64,000 nucleotides of DNA from Facklamia lactis (GTDB taxonomy: Bacteria > Bacillota > Bacilli > Lactobacillales > Aerococcaceae). A model generated the notes under the pieces. That model did no database searches. It was given only the letters and a program-made list of their open reading frames with translations, and was not told where the DNA came from. Location of the stretch: NCBI RefSeq assembly GCF_015863205.1, contig NZ_JACBXQ010000005.1, positions 62,001 through 126,000 on the forward strand, given 5' to 3'. Both the position numbers and the translations under genes were made by a program. Positions 17,606-26,920 of this stretch are shown piece after piece. Within the stretch, counting starts at the first letter, position 1; each line of letters starts with the position of its first letter.

Positions 17606-17636
17606 CTCCTTCCTTCCTATTATAGCAAGGAAGGAG
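17606..17636. promoter_or_regulatory. Inverted repeat over the pucR -10 box and ribosome site
   Basis: CTCCTTCCTT (17606-17615) and AAGGAAGGAG (17627-17636) are perfect 10-base arms around an 11-base spacer. The spacer contains ATTATA, which on the minus strand is a -10 TATAAT. The downstream arm is also the ribosome site. This could be an autoregulatory operator, or an RNA hairpin that hides the ribosome site in read-through transcripts from the allantoate operon. Confidence 0.5.
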
Positions 17637-17666
17637 CTAGCTTCCTAACAAAGCGCAACCTATAAG

Positions 17667-17705
17667 AAAAGAAGACCAAACAGAATCTCGCTTTGATCTT
17701 CTTTC
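17667..17705 (-). terminator. Terminator of the allFG-allH-carbamate kinase-allE-allD operon
   Basis: Arms GAAGACCAAA and TTTGATCTTC pair with one G-U in RNA, extended by A/T pairs. On the minus strand a T run follows, 12 bases past the allD stop. Confidence 0.75.
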
Positions 17706-17716
17706 CCAAAGGATAT

Positions 17717-18787
17717 TTATTCCGCGAAAGCACCCTTATTCCCATATTGATCAAAGTGAACCGTATCCGATTCTAAATAATCAATAATATGTTTAGGGAT
17801 CTCAATACCTTCCGCTAGATTTCGTTCAGTACTTTCGATGGCCAGTTCTCCTGGATAATAAACCTGGTCAAAGCCTTTAGCAGGTTGAATCGCATGCAAT
17901 TCATCGACCATCTGTTCAATATTGCTCGTGAATTGATCAAGACTCGTGAATCGACTAGGATCAACTGCAATATAGACATGTCCCAAGTCGCGACCTTTAT
18001 CTAAGTCCTTATACATCGAAGAAACATGTTTCCCGAATGGTAAATCAAAAATCATTCCAGCCAGAATATCCACAATCATCATTAAGCCATAACCTTTAGG
18101 TCCTGCTATTGGAAGTAAGCCTGCCACTTGATGAGGATCAGTCGTTGGATTTCCTTCACTATCAACTGCCCAGGTATCAGGAATCGAATCACCTTTTGAA
18201 CGTGCATCTAAGATTTTCCCCCAAGCTTGAACTGTTGTCGCCATATCGAAAAAGATCGGACGCCCTTTTTTTCTAGGAGCTCCAAATGCAATCGGATTGG
18301 TTCCAAAATAATTCTCTGCCCCTCCAAATGGTACAACCATTGGATCTGATTGAGTCATTGAAAGACTGACAATGCCTTCTTCTGCTAATTTCTCTACATA
18401 ATATGCCAACATTCCTGTATGACTCACATGAGTCACACCTACCATGGCAATGCCATTTTCTTTGACCATTTGGATCACTTTCTCAAGGGCAAGGTTAGCC
18501 ACATAATGACCTTGACCATTATCACCATCAAAAGTAGCCGTCCCAGGTCCTGTCTGAGTAAAGTTAATATTTGGCTCAAGGGTCACGCCACCCTTGGCAA
18601 TCCGCTCCGCATAATACGCCACTCGCACCGCCCCATGAGAATGAATATCTGATAAATCAGCATACGTCAAATGGTTTGCAGTCTCTTCAGCCGCTTCTTC
18701 TGGAAGCCCTGCCTGCATTAATTTATTCTTGATTAATTCATGCAGACGATTAGCTGTTACTTTAACCGTTTCGTTCTTTTGAGTCAT
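17717..18787 (-). CDS. allD: Ureidoglycolate dehydrogenase (Ldh/malate dehydrogenase type-2 family)
   Basis: A 356-residue NAD(P)-dependent oxidoreductase of the LDH2/MDG2 family. Typical stretches are LSDIHSHGAVRV (about 50-61), the catalytic His region VGVTHVSHTGML, the nucleotide-binding FGTNPIAFGAPR, and GPKGYGLMMIVDILAG. It oxidises (S)-ureidoglycolate to oxalurate. The family alone would allow malate or lactate, but its place directly after the ureidoglycine aminohydrolase and beside oxamate carbamoyltransferase genes makes AllD the clear choice. AGGAGGTG precedes the ATG. It is the last gene of the operon, before a terminator. Confidence 0.9.
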   Translation of the reverse strand: MTQKNETVKVTANRLHELIKNKLMQAGLPEEAAEETANHLTYADLSDIHSHGAVRVAYYAERIAKGGVTLEPNINFTQTGPGTATFDGDNGQGHYVANLALEKVIQMVKENGIAMVGVTHVSHTGMLAYYVEKLAEEGIVSLSMTQSDPMVVPFGGAENYFGTNPIAFGAPRKKGRPIFFDMATTVQAWGKILDARSKGDSIPDTWAVDSEGNPTTDPHQVAGLLPIAGPKGYGLMMIVDILAGMIFDLPFGKHVSSMYKDLDKGRDLGHVYIAVDPSRFTSLDQFTSNIEQMVDELHAIQPAKGFDQVYYPGELAIESTERNLAEGIEIPKHIIDYLESDTVHFDQYGNKGAFAE

Positions 18788-18798
18788 CTATTCACCTC

Positions 18799-19587
18799 CT
18801 ATAACTGAGGGTTACGATTGGCATCTTTAGAGTAAACGTAAGCCAATGGCTCGTCACGACCCACAGCATAAGCGCACTGTAGTGAGTAACGTCCCATAAA
18901 GATATAGTCTCCTTTTTCAACGGGATACCATTCATTATCAAGATTATACATTCCCTGACCTGATAAGAGATAAGCTCCATGCTCTTGGTAATGAGTTTCT
19001 ACATAACCATGACTCGCTCCTGGTTGAAATTCTAGAATATGAATATTCATATCAAAGCCAAAATCATCTGTTGGCAAGAAGTCCCATAAGAGCACATCAC
19101 TCATGCCTTCGTATTCAATTGGTTCTAAATCTGCCTTATTGCCCACTACTTTGTAAGCTTCATGACCATCAATGGCTTCATAACGGCGTTGATAAAGGAA
19201 AGCTTCCGTCATTTCAGTCTGGCCATTCTCAAAGTACATCAATTCATTGACTGGGAAATAAGCATAGCCCCCATCGGTTAAGATATGTTCTTCCTTACCA
19301 TCGCTAACTTTTAATCTACCAGAGATGACATAAACAAAAGTCTCGAGACCTTCACCACCAAAGCCTAACTCATTCTTACCACCTTCTAGAAATTCTGCAA
19401 TATAATCATTAAAACTTCCACCTAAAGCAGCAGATCCTAAGATAGAGATTCGAACATTCTCAAAACCTGGAATTGAATTATTGACTAGACCGTCATGCGG
19501 AATAATGGCATAAAGGCCTTTTTTTATAACTGCTCTATTCTCTAATAAACCCTCACGATATCCCGTATTATTATTTTTATATCCCAT
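18799..19587 (-). CDS. allE: (S)-ureidoglycine aminohydrolase
   Basis: A 262-residue bicupin protein. The second cupin carries the metal-binding and catalytic residues in [20 protein letters not shown] (Glu, His, His) and the later QCAYAVG. The N-terminus reads [20 protein letters not shown], as in E. coli YlbA/AllE. It uses Mn(II) to remove ammonia from (S)-ureidoglycine, giving (S)-ureidoglycolate, the substrate of AllD encoded 11 bases downstream. The length matches the family. AAGGAG precedes the start. Confidence 0.93.
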   Translation of the reverse strand: MGYKNNNTGYREGLLENRAVIKKGLYAIIPHDGLVNNSIPGFENVRISILGSAALGGSFNDYIAEFLEGGKNELGFGGEGLETFVYVISGRLKVSDGKEEHILTDGGYAYFPVNELMYFENGQTEMTEAFLYQRRYEAIDGHEAYKVVGNKADLEPIEYEGMSDVLLWDFLPTDDFGFDMNIHILEFQPGASHGYVETHYQEHGAYLLSGQGMYNLDNEWYPVEKGDYIFMGRYSLQCAYAVGRDEPLAYVYSKDANRNPQL

Positions 19588-19609
19588 TCTTTATTCTCCT
19601 TTTCTTATT

Positions 19610-20551
19610 CTATGACTTTGTAATAACCGTTGCAGAACCACCTTCGAAATAAGCCTTCACATTCTCTAAAGACGTAATTACAGCTTTCCCTTCTGGTTTA
19701 TTCTCAACAAATTGAATCGCTGCCTCTACTTTAGGCAACATACTTCCTGGAGCAAATTGCTCTTCTCGAATCCACTGGGTCATTTCTTCTACCGTAACAT
19801 TTTCTAGCTTTTGTTGATCAGGTTGATTGTAATTGACATAGACATGGTCTACACCCGTTAAGATTAGTAAGAAATCGGCATCCAATAATTCTGCTAATTT
19901 CGCGGAAGAAAAGTCTTTATCAATGACTGCTTCAATTCCTTGATAACCTGTTTCCGTTTCAACGACAGGAATTCCACCACCCCCAGCAGAAACCGTAATC
20001 ACATCCTGTTCCACTAGTTTCTTGATTACACTTGCTTCAAGAATATCAATTGGCTTAGGCGAAGCCACTACCTTACGATAGCCTCTCCCCGCATCTTCTA
20101 CATACTGCTCATCGCTCGTCTTCATTCTTTCTTCAGCTGCTTCTTGGCTAATAAACGGACCAATCGGCTTCGTTAGGTTTGTAAATGCTGAATCATTTTT
20201 ATCCACTACTACCTGAGTCACGATAGAGGCAACTTCTCGTTCTAATTCTGAACTCTCTAAAGCTTTCTTCATCGCATTCTGTAACCAATAACCAATACTT
20301 CCTTGCGTCATTGCCACACAGGTATCTAAGGGCATGGCTGGATTAGTCTCAGAATCCGCCTCACTCTGTTGTAATAATAGGTTTCCGACTTGTGGCCCAT
20401 TCCCATGACTAATCACTAACTGATTGCCTTGTTTAATGAGCTCTACTAAATACTTTGCGGTACTCTCTAAAGCTTCTTGTTGAGCTTTTGCACTTGGATC
20501 CGTCGATAAAATCGCATTCCCACCAAGCGCGACGACAATTTTTTTACTCAT
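19610..20551 (-). CDS. allK: Carbamate kinase
   Basis: A 313-residue carbamate kinase: N-terminal [10 protein letters not shown], the [15 protein letters not shown] phosphate/carbamate loop, and [16 protein letters not shown] in the ATP-binding half. The start at 20551 follows GGAGGG; the frame extends 18 bases further but overlaps the previous gene more. It converts carbamoyl phosphate plus ADP to carbamate and ATP. In this operon the carbamoyl phosphate would come from oxalurate cleavage by the AllFGH proteins encoded just upstream, so it is the energy-yielding step. It is homologous to ArcC, but no arginine deiminase genes are present. Confidence 0.92.
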   Translation of the reverse strand: MSKKIVVALGGNAILSTDPSAKAQQEALESTAKYLVELIKQGNQLVISHGNGPQVGNLLLQQSEADSETNPAMPLDTCVAMTQGSIGYWLQNAMKKALESSELEREVASIVTQVVVDKNDSAFTNLTKPIGPFISQEAAEERMKTSDEQYVEDAGRGYRKVVASPKPIDILEASVIKKLVEQDVITVSAGGGGIPVVETETGYQGIEAVIDKDFSSAKLAELLDADFLLILTGVDHVYVNYNQPDQQKLENVTVEEMTQWIREEQFAPGSMLPKVEAAIQFVENKPEGKAVITSLENVKAYFEGGSATVITKS

Positions 20552-21449
20552 TGAAACCCTCCAAATCATTTCGTAATTTTATATACATCTTGACCCCTAA
20601 TAACATATCCTTACCTGACGTATGCCCATAATTCTCAATCCTCTGCAGAAAAAGAGGGGCTTGTGAGCTATCATGATGAATGAGAGCATGAGCTAATTGC
20701 ACCCAGGCTTGATTAGCATAACCAGAGAAAAGCGCATCATAGTAGTTGAGACTAACCTGACTGGTCGTATATTGGTTTAACAGTTGCTTAACTGCATGGC
20801 CGATCCTGACCATTCCTTGATTTTCTTGACTCATCATCGCCTCCATTACCATCATCCCTTGGAGAAAGTCATCCCCAGAAGGAGTCAAACCCAAGCCTTT
20901 TCCAATCATTTTTTGGATTAAGCGGGTTATTTTGACTGAATCCAGAAGGAGAGGAGAGTTTTCGCTCTCCTCTATCCATTCTTGATACAGATGATGTAAA
21001 GGCGCTAATTGATAAAAGGCTGATTGTTCAAGCAAGTTAGAATTTTCTATGTAAGTCATTAGCTCGCTTGTTCGAATATCCGTCAGATAAAGCTTCCCAC
21101 TAGGGAGTTCACAATCATAAAAGTGAACCTCATCCAATGCTATTTCTAACACGACGGGACGCGAGTAAACACGCCAGGACTTTTCCTTTAAATGCAGTCG
21201 TTCGCCCAAACGAAGGTTGGCTAGAATCACCTGAAAAGTCTCTTCATTAGTTAATTGAATTCCCATAACTGAACGCTTTAAAGGTGCCTGACAGGAAATG
21301 TAAACTCGATCCTGATTTGATTTTGTCGAATTCTCTTTTAGATTGAAGCCCTGTTCATAGATGGACTCGACCACATAAACTTGTTCCGACAAAGGCGACA
21401 GGTAATTACTGACCTCTAGACTTGTACGAAGCTTTCTGACATTATTCAT
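20544..21449 (-). CDS. allH: DUF2877 protein, AllH subunit of oxamate carbamoyltransferase
   Basis: A 301-residue protein of the DUF2877/YlbF family, with the characteristic [14 protein letters not shown] segment near residue 190. The start overlaps the end of the fused allFG gene by eight bases, and its own end overlaps the carbamate kinase start. In E. coli the FdrA, YlbE and YlbF proteins (AllF, AllG, AllH) together split oxalurate into oxamate and carbamoyl phosphate. The tight coupling here supports one complex. The protein alone has no well-known fold assignment that I can see. Confidence 0.85.
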   Translation of the reverse strand: MNNVRKLRTSLEVSNYLSPLSEQVYVVESIYEQGFNLKENSTKSNQDRVYISCQAPLKRSVMGIQLTNEETFQVILANLRLGERLHLKEKSWRVYSRPVVLEIALDEVHFYDCELPSGKLYLTDIRTSELMTYIENSNLLEQSAFYQLAPLHHLYQEWIEESENSPLLLDSVKITRLIQKMIGKGLGLTPSGDDFLQGMMVMEAMMSQENQGMVRIGHAVKQLLNQYTTSQVSLNYYDALFSGYANQAWVQLAHALIHHDSSQAPLFLQRIENYGHTSGKDMLLGVKMYIKLRNDLEGFNE

Positions 21450-24400
21450 TGACCTGAATGCCTAGAGATTCAGCATAAGCGATGAGAGCTTTCTCAAAGC
21501 ATTCAAGAGGTGCAGTAACCGTACCCGCCCCTACTTGTCCGACGCCTGCTTCTTTATGGGCAATACCTGTATTTATAATCGGTTCAATTCCTGTTTCTAC
21601 TACTTTACGAATATCGATCCCTAAATTCGTTCCACGGAAGTCCCAAGTTGGAATCGACCAATTCGGGTTTTGCCCTGCCACAATTTTGGACTGTTCATCG
21701 GAGATTCGAACCGCATCTTCAAATCCTCCAGCTCCAATAAAGCGTGTTACACCAGGAGCCGCTACGATAGCTGAACCACCTAAACCAATCGTTTCTGTAA
21801 TAGCAGAGTCTCCAATATCTTTATTTCCATCTTCTTCACTATAACCGGTGAAGTACAATCCTTTCGGCGTATTAACCGGTGCGGTGAACCACTGATCTCC
21901 TAGCGCCGCAATGCGGATTCCAAAATTCTCTCCATTTCGTGCCATAGTAGTCACGATACAACCTTCTTCATGTTTACGTGCATAATCCACAATTGCTTTA
22001 CCAGTCGCCATAGCGATATTCAAGAAGAATTGATCGGTATCCGCTAAGAATTGAATCACTTCTTGCTTATGCTTCTCGTCAATATCCAATGATGTAATAA
22101 TAGGAGCCACTTCTTTTAAGAAGACCAGTGACGCTGCAATATTTCTTTGATGGAATTCATCCCCCATCGTAATCGCCTTTCCGATCATGACATTGACATT
22201 AATGCCACCTTCGATTTTGCGTAATGCTTCTCCTAGAACAGGTCCAAGGACCTCCTTCATCCAAGTCAGACGATTAATTACTTCTTCATTATTTGCTCCA
22301 AATCGAAGGACATTTCCAATTCCTTCATTCATGATACAAACGCCAGTCGTGCCATCAACCTTATTCTCCACAATGAAAACAGGGAAATTAGCCGTGGTGA
22401 TTCCCCCCATAGGGCCAACTGCTCCTACATGGTGACACGGAATAAACTTCACTTCGCCTGCTTCGAGTTGCTTTCTGGCATCCTCTTGATCTTTAGCCCA
22501 ACCTTCAAACAACATTGCGCCGATCACTGACCCTTGCATCGGTCCTGTCATCTTGGCATAGTCAATTGGAGGACCTGCATGAAGCACCACTTTCTCATCC
22601 GTATTCAATTCAGGAATGACCTCTTTAGCATATTTTGCATCGACTAAATAAGGCTGAGAATCCCGCATACGTCCAATCACTGTTTCATTCGCTTGATCGA
22701 TCGCTTCAGAATGTTTTTCCAATTCATTAAGAATATGAATCAGCTTTTTATCTCCACCTGCTTTTGGTCGCCAATTATATTGAACGGCTTTACCTCCATA
22801 TTTATGAATCGGATCTACAAAGCTTTCAATTCCGATATTGATGACCCGTGGTGAAGTATTAATTAAATCTAATAAAGGGTCACTCGGAGCAGGAACTTCA
22901 ACCGTTTCACCCGCATAATCAACTTTTTGTTTGTCAGCTATTTGATATTCAACGCCCATCAATTTCAAGGCCAAACGAATTGCCTTAGCATTAGTTGATT
23001 CCACTAAGACTCCTGCTTCTTTCAAGTCTTTTACGGCTTTGTTGTAATCTTGAGGATCATTAGCCGTACCGGTTACGGTCGCTACAACATGAATTTCACG
23101 TTTTACTTGATCCGCCTTCGCTAAATGTTCCTTGATAGAAGGAATTAACGCATTCGCCATATCAGGGTGAGAACCATAACCTAAGACCACATCTAGTAAG
23201 ATAATACCTGTGCTATCGTCCTCAAAGGCTTGTTTCAACTTGGCAATCCGAATACTTGGATCAATCATTGGATGTGGTTTACCTTGGGTGTACACATCAT
23301 CTCCTAAGTCCATAATTTGGAAGCCTTGGGTATTCAGGATATAACCTTCTTCATTTTGGATTTCTCCTAATTCTAACGCATCCGCAATGATCATAGCTGC
23401 TTCATTCGCTAGCGTTCCACCTGAATAAAGCCCTTTAACCGTTTTATCTTGGATATCCGCTTCGACTTGGTTGTCGTTCTCTTCCGTATAATTAGGCTTA
23501 ATTTCTTCCCCATTTGATAAATCCACCGCAATCTTAGCTGCTTCATCCAAAGTATAAGCAAAATAAACATTCCCATCATGTTCACTTGGCTTCTCACCTA
23601 AGAAAATTGCGACAACAGGTTTGGATAAAGATTGCAATAATTTAACCACTTCATCACGAACTTCTTTTGCAGGTGGTTTCGAAATAACGCAAATCACATC
23701 CGTCATCGAATGATGTTCTAAAGCACTAATAGCATCCATCATCGTCCGAGCTGCCACTGCTTCTTTTAGGTCACGTCCACCGGTTCCAATTGCATGAACC
23801 ACGCCACCACCTAATCGATCAATAATGGTCGTAACTTCCTGGATACCCGTGCCTGAAGCACCAACTACCCCAATATTGCCTGGTTTGACCACATTAGTAA
23901 AAGCCATCGGAATGCTGGAAATAATTCCTGTCCCACAATCTGGTCCCATTAATAAAAGACCTTTCTCATGCGCTTTTTCTTTTAATCGCACTTCATCTTC
24001 CAAAGCGACATTATCCGAGAACGAAAAGACATGCAGTCCTTCGTCTAAAGCTTTCTCAATCTCAGCAGCAGCATATTCTCCAGGAATTGAGAATAAAGCC
24101 ATATTAGCATCTGGTAATTCAGTTAAAGCTTCTTCCCAGCTGTCTGCCTCTTTATTGCCGGATGAATCTTTCTTAACAGAAAGATCACTTAAGAAGTCTG
24201 AAATCACATCCAAGACTTGGTCAAAAATTTGTTCATCTTCTGTTTCAACCACAATCGCAAGGTCATTGGCCCCCGCTGCTTCTAATTCAGGCGTCGCTAA
24301 GCCTGCTCCTTTAAAGATATCCTTGTTGGCATCTGTTGCCATCATAACTTGTGCTTGAGTCACACCTTCAATTTTATTTACTTCTGCCGATAACAGCATT

Positions 24401-24450
24401 AAATTAATGGAATCTTGATAGTTCCCTTTTTGTATCTTCGTTAATAACAA
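21442..24450 (-). CDS. allFG: Fused AllF-AllG (FdrA-YlbE), oxamate carbamoyltransferase subunits
   Basis: A 1002-residue protein that joins two proteins separate in E. coli. Residues about 1-580 match FdrA throughout, from FQDS-like QDSINLMLLS through LPDANMALFSIPGEYAA, MGPDCGTGI, GASGTGIQE, LGDDVYTQGKPHPMIDP to YNWRPKAGGDKKL at the very FdrA C-terminus. Residues about 585-1002 match the whole of YlbE (DUF1116), with LLHAGPP-like VVLHAGPPIDY, MTGPMQGSVIGA, FIPCHHVGAVGPMGG and ITMGDEFHQRN. The start is a TTG with AAGGAGG upstream. It is the first gene of the operon. With AllH it should cleave oxalurate to oxamate and carbamoyl phosphate. Confidence 0.92.
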   Translation of the reverse strand: MLLTKIQKGNYQDSINLMLLSAEVNKIEGVTQAQVMMATDANKDIFKGAGLATPELEAAGANDLAIVVETEDEQIFDQVLDVISDFLSDLSVKKDSSGNKEADSWEEALTELPDANMALFSIPGEYAAAEIEKALDEGLHVFSFSDNVALEDEVRLKEKAHEKGLLLMGPDCGTGIISSIPMAFTNVVKPGNIGVVGASGTGIQEVTTIIDRLGGGVVHAIGTGGRDLKEAVAARTMMDAISALEHHSMTDVICVISKPPAKEVRDEVVKLLQSLSKPVVAIFLGEKPSEHDGNVYFAYTLDEAAKIAVDLSNGEEIKPNYTEENDNQVEADIQDKTVKGLYSGGTLANEAAMIIADALELGEIQNEEGYILNTQGFQIMDLGDDVYTQGKPHPMIDPSIRIAKLKQAFEDDSTGIILLDVVLGYGSHPDMANALIPSIKEHLAKADQVKREIHVVATVTGTANDPQDYNKAVKDLKEAGVLVESTNAKAIRLALKLMGVEYQIADKQKVDYAGETVEVPAPSDPLLDLINTSPRVINIGIESFVDPIHKYGGKAVQYNWRPKAGGDKKLIHILNELEKHSEAIDQANETVIGRMRDSQPYLVDAKYAKEVIPELNTDEKVVLHAGPPIDYAKMTGPMQGSVIGAMLFEGWAKDQEDARKQLEAGEVKFIPCHHVGAVGPMGGITTANFPVFIVENKVDGTTGVCIMNEGIGNVLRFGANNEEVINRLTWMKEVLGPVLGEALRKIEGGINVNVMIGKAITMGDEFHQRNIAASLVFLKEVAPIITSLDIDEKHKQEVIQFLADTDQFFLNIAMATGKAIVDYARKHEEGCIVTTMARNGENFGIRIAALGDQWFTAPVNTPKGLYFTGYSEEDGNKDIGDSAITETIGLGGSAIVAAPGVTRFIGAGGFEDAVRISDEQSKIVAGQNPNWSIPTWDFRGTNLGIDIRKVVETGIEPIINTGIAHKEAGVGQVGAGTVTAPLECFEKALIAYAESLGIQVNE

Positions 24451-24465
24451 AAAAACCCCTCCTTT

Positions 24466-24487
24466 ATTATAATTATAAACGTTTCCA
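24466..24487 (-). promoter_or_regulatory. -10 boxes and weak cre-like site before allFG
   Basis: Two overlapping TATAAT-type boxes (24466-24471 and 24472-24477, minus strand) lie 16-27 bases before the TTG start. Directly upstream, TGGAAACGTTTATA is a near-match to the CcpA cre consensus with two mismatches. No good -35 is seen, which suits an activator-dependent promoter. Confidence 0.5.
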
Positions 24488-24528
24488 CACGATCTATCGA
24501 TCGCTTAACCCACAAATAAGGCTCACTT

Positions 24529-24549
24529 TTTTGTTCACTTCGAACAAAA
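24529..24549. promoter_or_regulatory. Candidate PucR operator, allFG/hydrolase gap
   Basis: TTTTGTTC, five bases, then GAACAAAA: a perfect 8-5-8 palindrome about 60 bases upstream of the allFG -10 boxes and about 90 bases upstream of the divergent hydrolase gene. The same design recurs before allC at 29505-29525. Confidence 0.7.
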
Positions 24550-24581
24550 TTATTCATTCTTTTGATCTTATTTTGTGCCTG

Positions 24582-24610
24582 TTGATAAGCGGATCATGAT
24601 ACACTTAAAT
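24582..24610 (+). promoter_or_regulatory. Promoter of the hydrolase gene
   Basis: TTGATA (24582-24587) and TTAAAT (24605-24610) are 17 bases apart and 26 bases before the ATG at 24636. Confidence 0.5.
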
Positions 24611-24635
24611 AAACTAACTATAGGATGATAGCCAT

Positions 24636-25478
24636 ATGAAAAAAACGATTGACATTGTAACGAACGACTCATATTCTCTCTCTGCTACGCATTACTATAA
24701 CCCTGACAATTGCTCAAAAGATCTCCTGATCTATCTTCATGGAGGGGGCCTTATTTTTGGCGAGCGTGAAGACCTCCCAGAACCCTACTTGGACCTACTG
24801 ACAAAGGAAGGCTATTCCATCCTTGCCCTAGACTATCTTTTAGCACCTGAAAGTAAAATAGATACCATCTGCCAATCGCTTGTTGAAACCATCCAATGGT
24901 ATACGGAAGAAGGCTTCAATGCATTGCAGAGAGGAGAGCCTAACTTTTATCTATTTGGTCGCTCGGCAGGAGCCTATCTCGCCTTCTACCTCTCAACCGT
25001 CATCGATTCTAAATTCCTAAAAGGAATTATTAGCTTCTATGGCTATTATACTTTACAAGATCCCTATTTTACTTTTCCCAATCCTCACTTCCAACAGACC
25101 CAAAAAGTTTCCAGTCAAATTGTCGATTCTTTGATCCAGGACACACCGGTCACCAAAGGGACAGCTAATGAGCGCTACCTCATCTATTTATATGCGCGAC
25201 AGGAAGGCAAGTGGCTGGACTTCCTGACTCAAAACACTTCTCAAGCAAGCCATTATTCACTAGAGAAGAAACAAATCGAGAATTTACCACCTACTTTTCT
25301 CGTTCACTGCAACAACGACCCTGACGTTCCCGCTCGCCAATCAAAATATCTTGCCAACACAGCAAGCAAGAGCCACTTCATTGAACTCGAAGGAGATGTA
25401 CACGACTTTGATCGTCTGGATATTGCCAAAGGAACCACCGTCTACCAAGAATTATTGAAATGGTTGGCAGGGAAGTAA
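24636..25478 (+). CDS. Alpha/beta hydrolase, esterase/lipase type
   Basis: A 280-residue hydrolase of the hormone-sensitive-lipase-like group: oxyanion motif HGGGLIFG (about 35-42), nucleophile elbow GRSAGAY (Ser about 110), acid residue in HCNNDPDVP and the last histidine in GDVHDFDRL. No signal peptide, so it is cytoplasmic. It is divergent from the allantoate operon and shares the intergenic palindrome, so it may be co-regulated, but no ureide substrate is evident for this family. The GATAG ribosome site is weak. Confidence 0.85.
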   Translation: MKKTIDIVTNDSYSLSATHYYNPDNCSKDLLIYLHGGGLIFGEREDLPEPYLDLLTKEGYSILALDYLLAPESKIDTICQSLVETIQWYTEEGFNALQRGEPNFYLFGRSAGAYLAFYLSTVIDSKFLKGIISFYGYYTLQDPYFTFPNPHFQQTQKVSSQIVDSLIQDTPVTKGTANERYLIYLYARQEGKWLDFLTQNTSQASHYSLEKKQIENLPPTFLVHCNNDPDVPARQSKYLANTASKSHFIELEGDVHDFDRLDIAKGTTVYQELLKWLAGK

Positions 25479-25551
25479 ATTAAATTTCTATTTATACTAT
25501 TATTTATTAAAAATCTTAAAGCAGAATGTTCTAAAGAAGGCATTCTATTTT

Positions 25552-26784
25552 TTATGGAATGTCATCCATTGGAGTGTTTAATAATTGATGGTCCAGCTCA
25601 CCTTCTCCTTGAGCAAGAATCATGGCTATTGTAGCGTCCGCATCTACATTTAAAACGGTCCTAAACATTCCAGAAAACCAATCAATCCCCGCTAAAATCC
25701 CAATACTTTCTAAAGGTAAATTTAAGCTAGGAATAACAATGGCTAAAGCTACTAGCCCTCCACCCGGAACCGCAACTGTACCTAAAGTTGCTAATGTTGA
25801 AAGAAGGACAGTAGAGATCGCTTCTTTCACTCCAAATTCCAGTCCATAAAATTGTGACAGAGTAATAGAAGCAATCGCTAAAAATATAGCTAGACCGTTA
25901 CTATTCATTGCCATCCCTAGCGGTCCAACTAAACCAGAGACTCTTTTACTAACTCCCAGTAATTTTTCTTGATCTTCCATTTTTACCGGTAAGGTGATAG
26001 CAGAGGAAGTAGTCGTAAAAGCCATTACTGTCATTCTAGTCAATTTTTTGGCTAATAGTATCGGGTTAACTTTACATATAGTAGCAGTTAAAACGATCCA
26101 TATAATCAAATATACAGCCGTAGCTAAGGCCATAGCAAAAATAAATTTCCCTAATGGAATCATCACTTCAAAACCAATCGTTCCCGTTACCCAAGCCAAC
26201 AAAGCAAAAATACCTATAGGTGCCATTTTCATTATCATTGTAACCATCTGGACTATGATTTGATTAAATTGATGAATTCCGGCTTTGATCGTTCCTAAAT
26301 CGGTATGCACAGATAATAAACTCATCCCTAATCCAAATAGAATTGAAAATATAATCACCTGGATCATATTTCCTTCTGTCATTGATGTTACAATATTATT
26401 TGGAAAAAAATTTAAGATCGTTTCATAAGTTGAGATTTCGGTTGTTGGACTAAGTTCGACATTTGATGGAATCTCCATTGTCACACTCGACCCCGGTTTT
26501 ATTAGAAAACCAACCGCAATTCCCAAGATAGAAGCAACAAAAGTTCCTCCCATGAACCAAACAGCTAATTTCCAACCAAACTTGCCTAATTCTTTCGGAT
26601 TCAAAGACCCTACAGCTTCAATAACAGCGCCCATAATCATAACCACTACAGACATTTGCACCAAACGTAAGAAGATATCTCCCAATATTTTTAATGGTTC
26701 AATACGGGGACCAATAATACTTCCAACAATCATTCCAACGACCATCGCAATCAAGATTTGATTTGTTAAACTGATTTTTTTCAT
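25552..26784 (-). CDS. Dicarboxylate/amino acid:cation symporter (DAACS family)
   Basis: A 410-residue GltP/SstT-like transporter. Diagnostic stretches are the serine-rich hairpin TTSSAITLPV (about 235-245), MNSNGLAIFLAIA and the substrate-binding helix with DWFSGMFRTVLNVDADATIA near the C-terminus. The family carries glutamate, aspartate, serine or C4-dicarboxylates with Na+ or H+. It lies downstream of the allC-MFS operon, behind a terminator, with AAAGGAGGG before its ATG, so it is a separate unit. A role in supplying or exporting an acid such as oxamate is possible but unsupported by residues. Confidence 0.9.
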   Translation of the reverse strand: MKKISLTNQILIAMVVGMIVGSIIGPRIEPLKILGDIFLRLVQMSVVVMIMGAVIEAVGSLNPKELGKFGWKLAVWFMGGTFVASILGIAVGFLIKPGSSVTMEIPSNVELSPTTEISTYETILNFFPNNIVTSMTEGNMIQVIIFSILFGLGMSLLSVHTDLGTIKAGIHQFNQIIVQMVTMIMKMAPIGIFALLAWVTGTIGFEVMIPLGKFIFAMALATAVYLIIWIVLTATICKVNPILLAKKLTRMTVMAFTTTSSAITLPVKMEDQEKLLGVSKRVSGLVGPLGMAMNSNGLAIFLAIASITLSQFYGLEFGVKEAISTVLLSTLATLGTVAVPGGGLVALAIVIPSLNLPLESIGILAGIDWFSGMFRTVLNVDADATIAMILAQGEGELDHQLLNTPMDDIP

Positions 26785-26849
26785 ATTTCCCTCCTTTAAG
26801 CGGGCAATAAAAGATGAAATTTTTAAAAATAAAATTATCTATAAAAAAC

Positions 26850-26888
26850 AAACAGACCAAGCAACATAAATTGTTACTTGGTCTGTTT
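26850..26888 (-). terminator. Terminator of the allC-MFS operon
   Basis: Arms AAACAGACCAAG and CTTGGTCTGTTT with further pairing (CAAC/GTTA) in the loop, followed on the minus strand by TTTTTTAT. It lies 33 bases past the MFS stop. Confidence 0.85.
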
Positions 26889-26920
26889 AATACACCCCTA
26901 AACCTACCAAATGCCAATCA

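Noticed and set aside
23825-24358. 177-codon plus-strand frame inside allFG
   Set aside because: Antisense to a strongly conserved gene; its composition reflects the reverse complement of that gene and there is no start signal.
25552-26784. DAACS symporter as the allantoate carrier
   Set aside because: It is behind a terminator, has no palindrome like those of the all operons, and its family carries amino acids or dicarboxylates; the MFS gene joined to allC is the better candidate.
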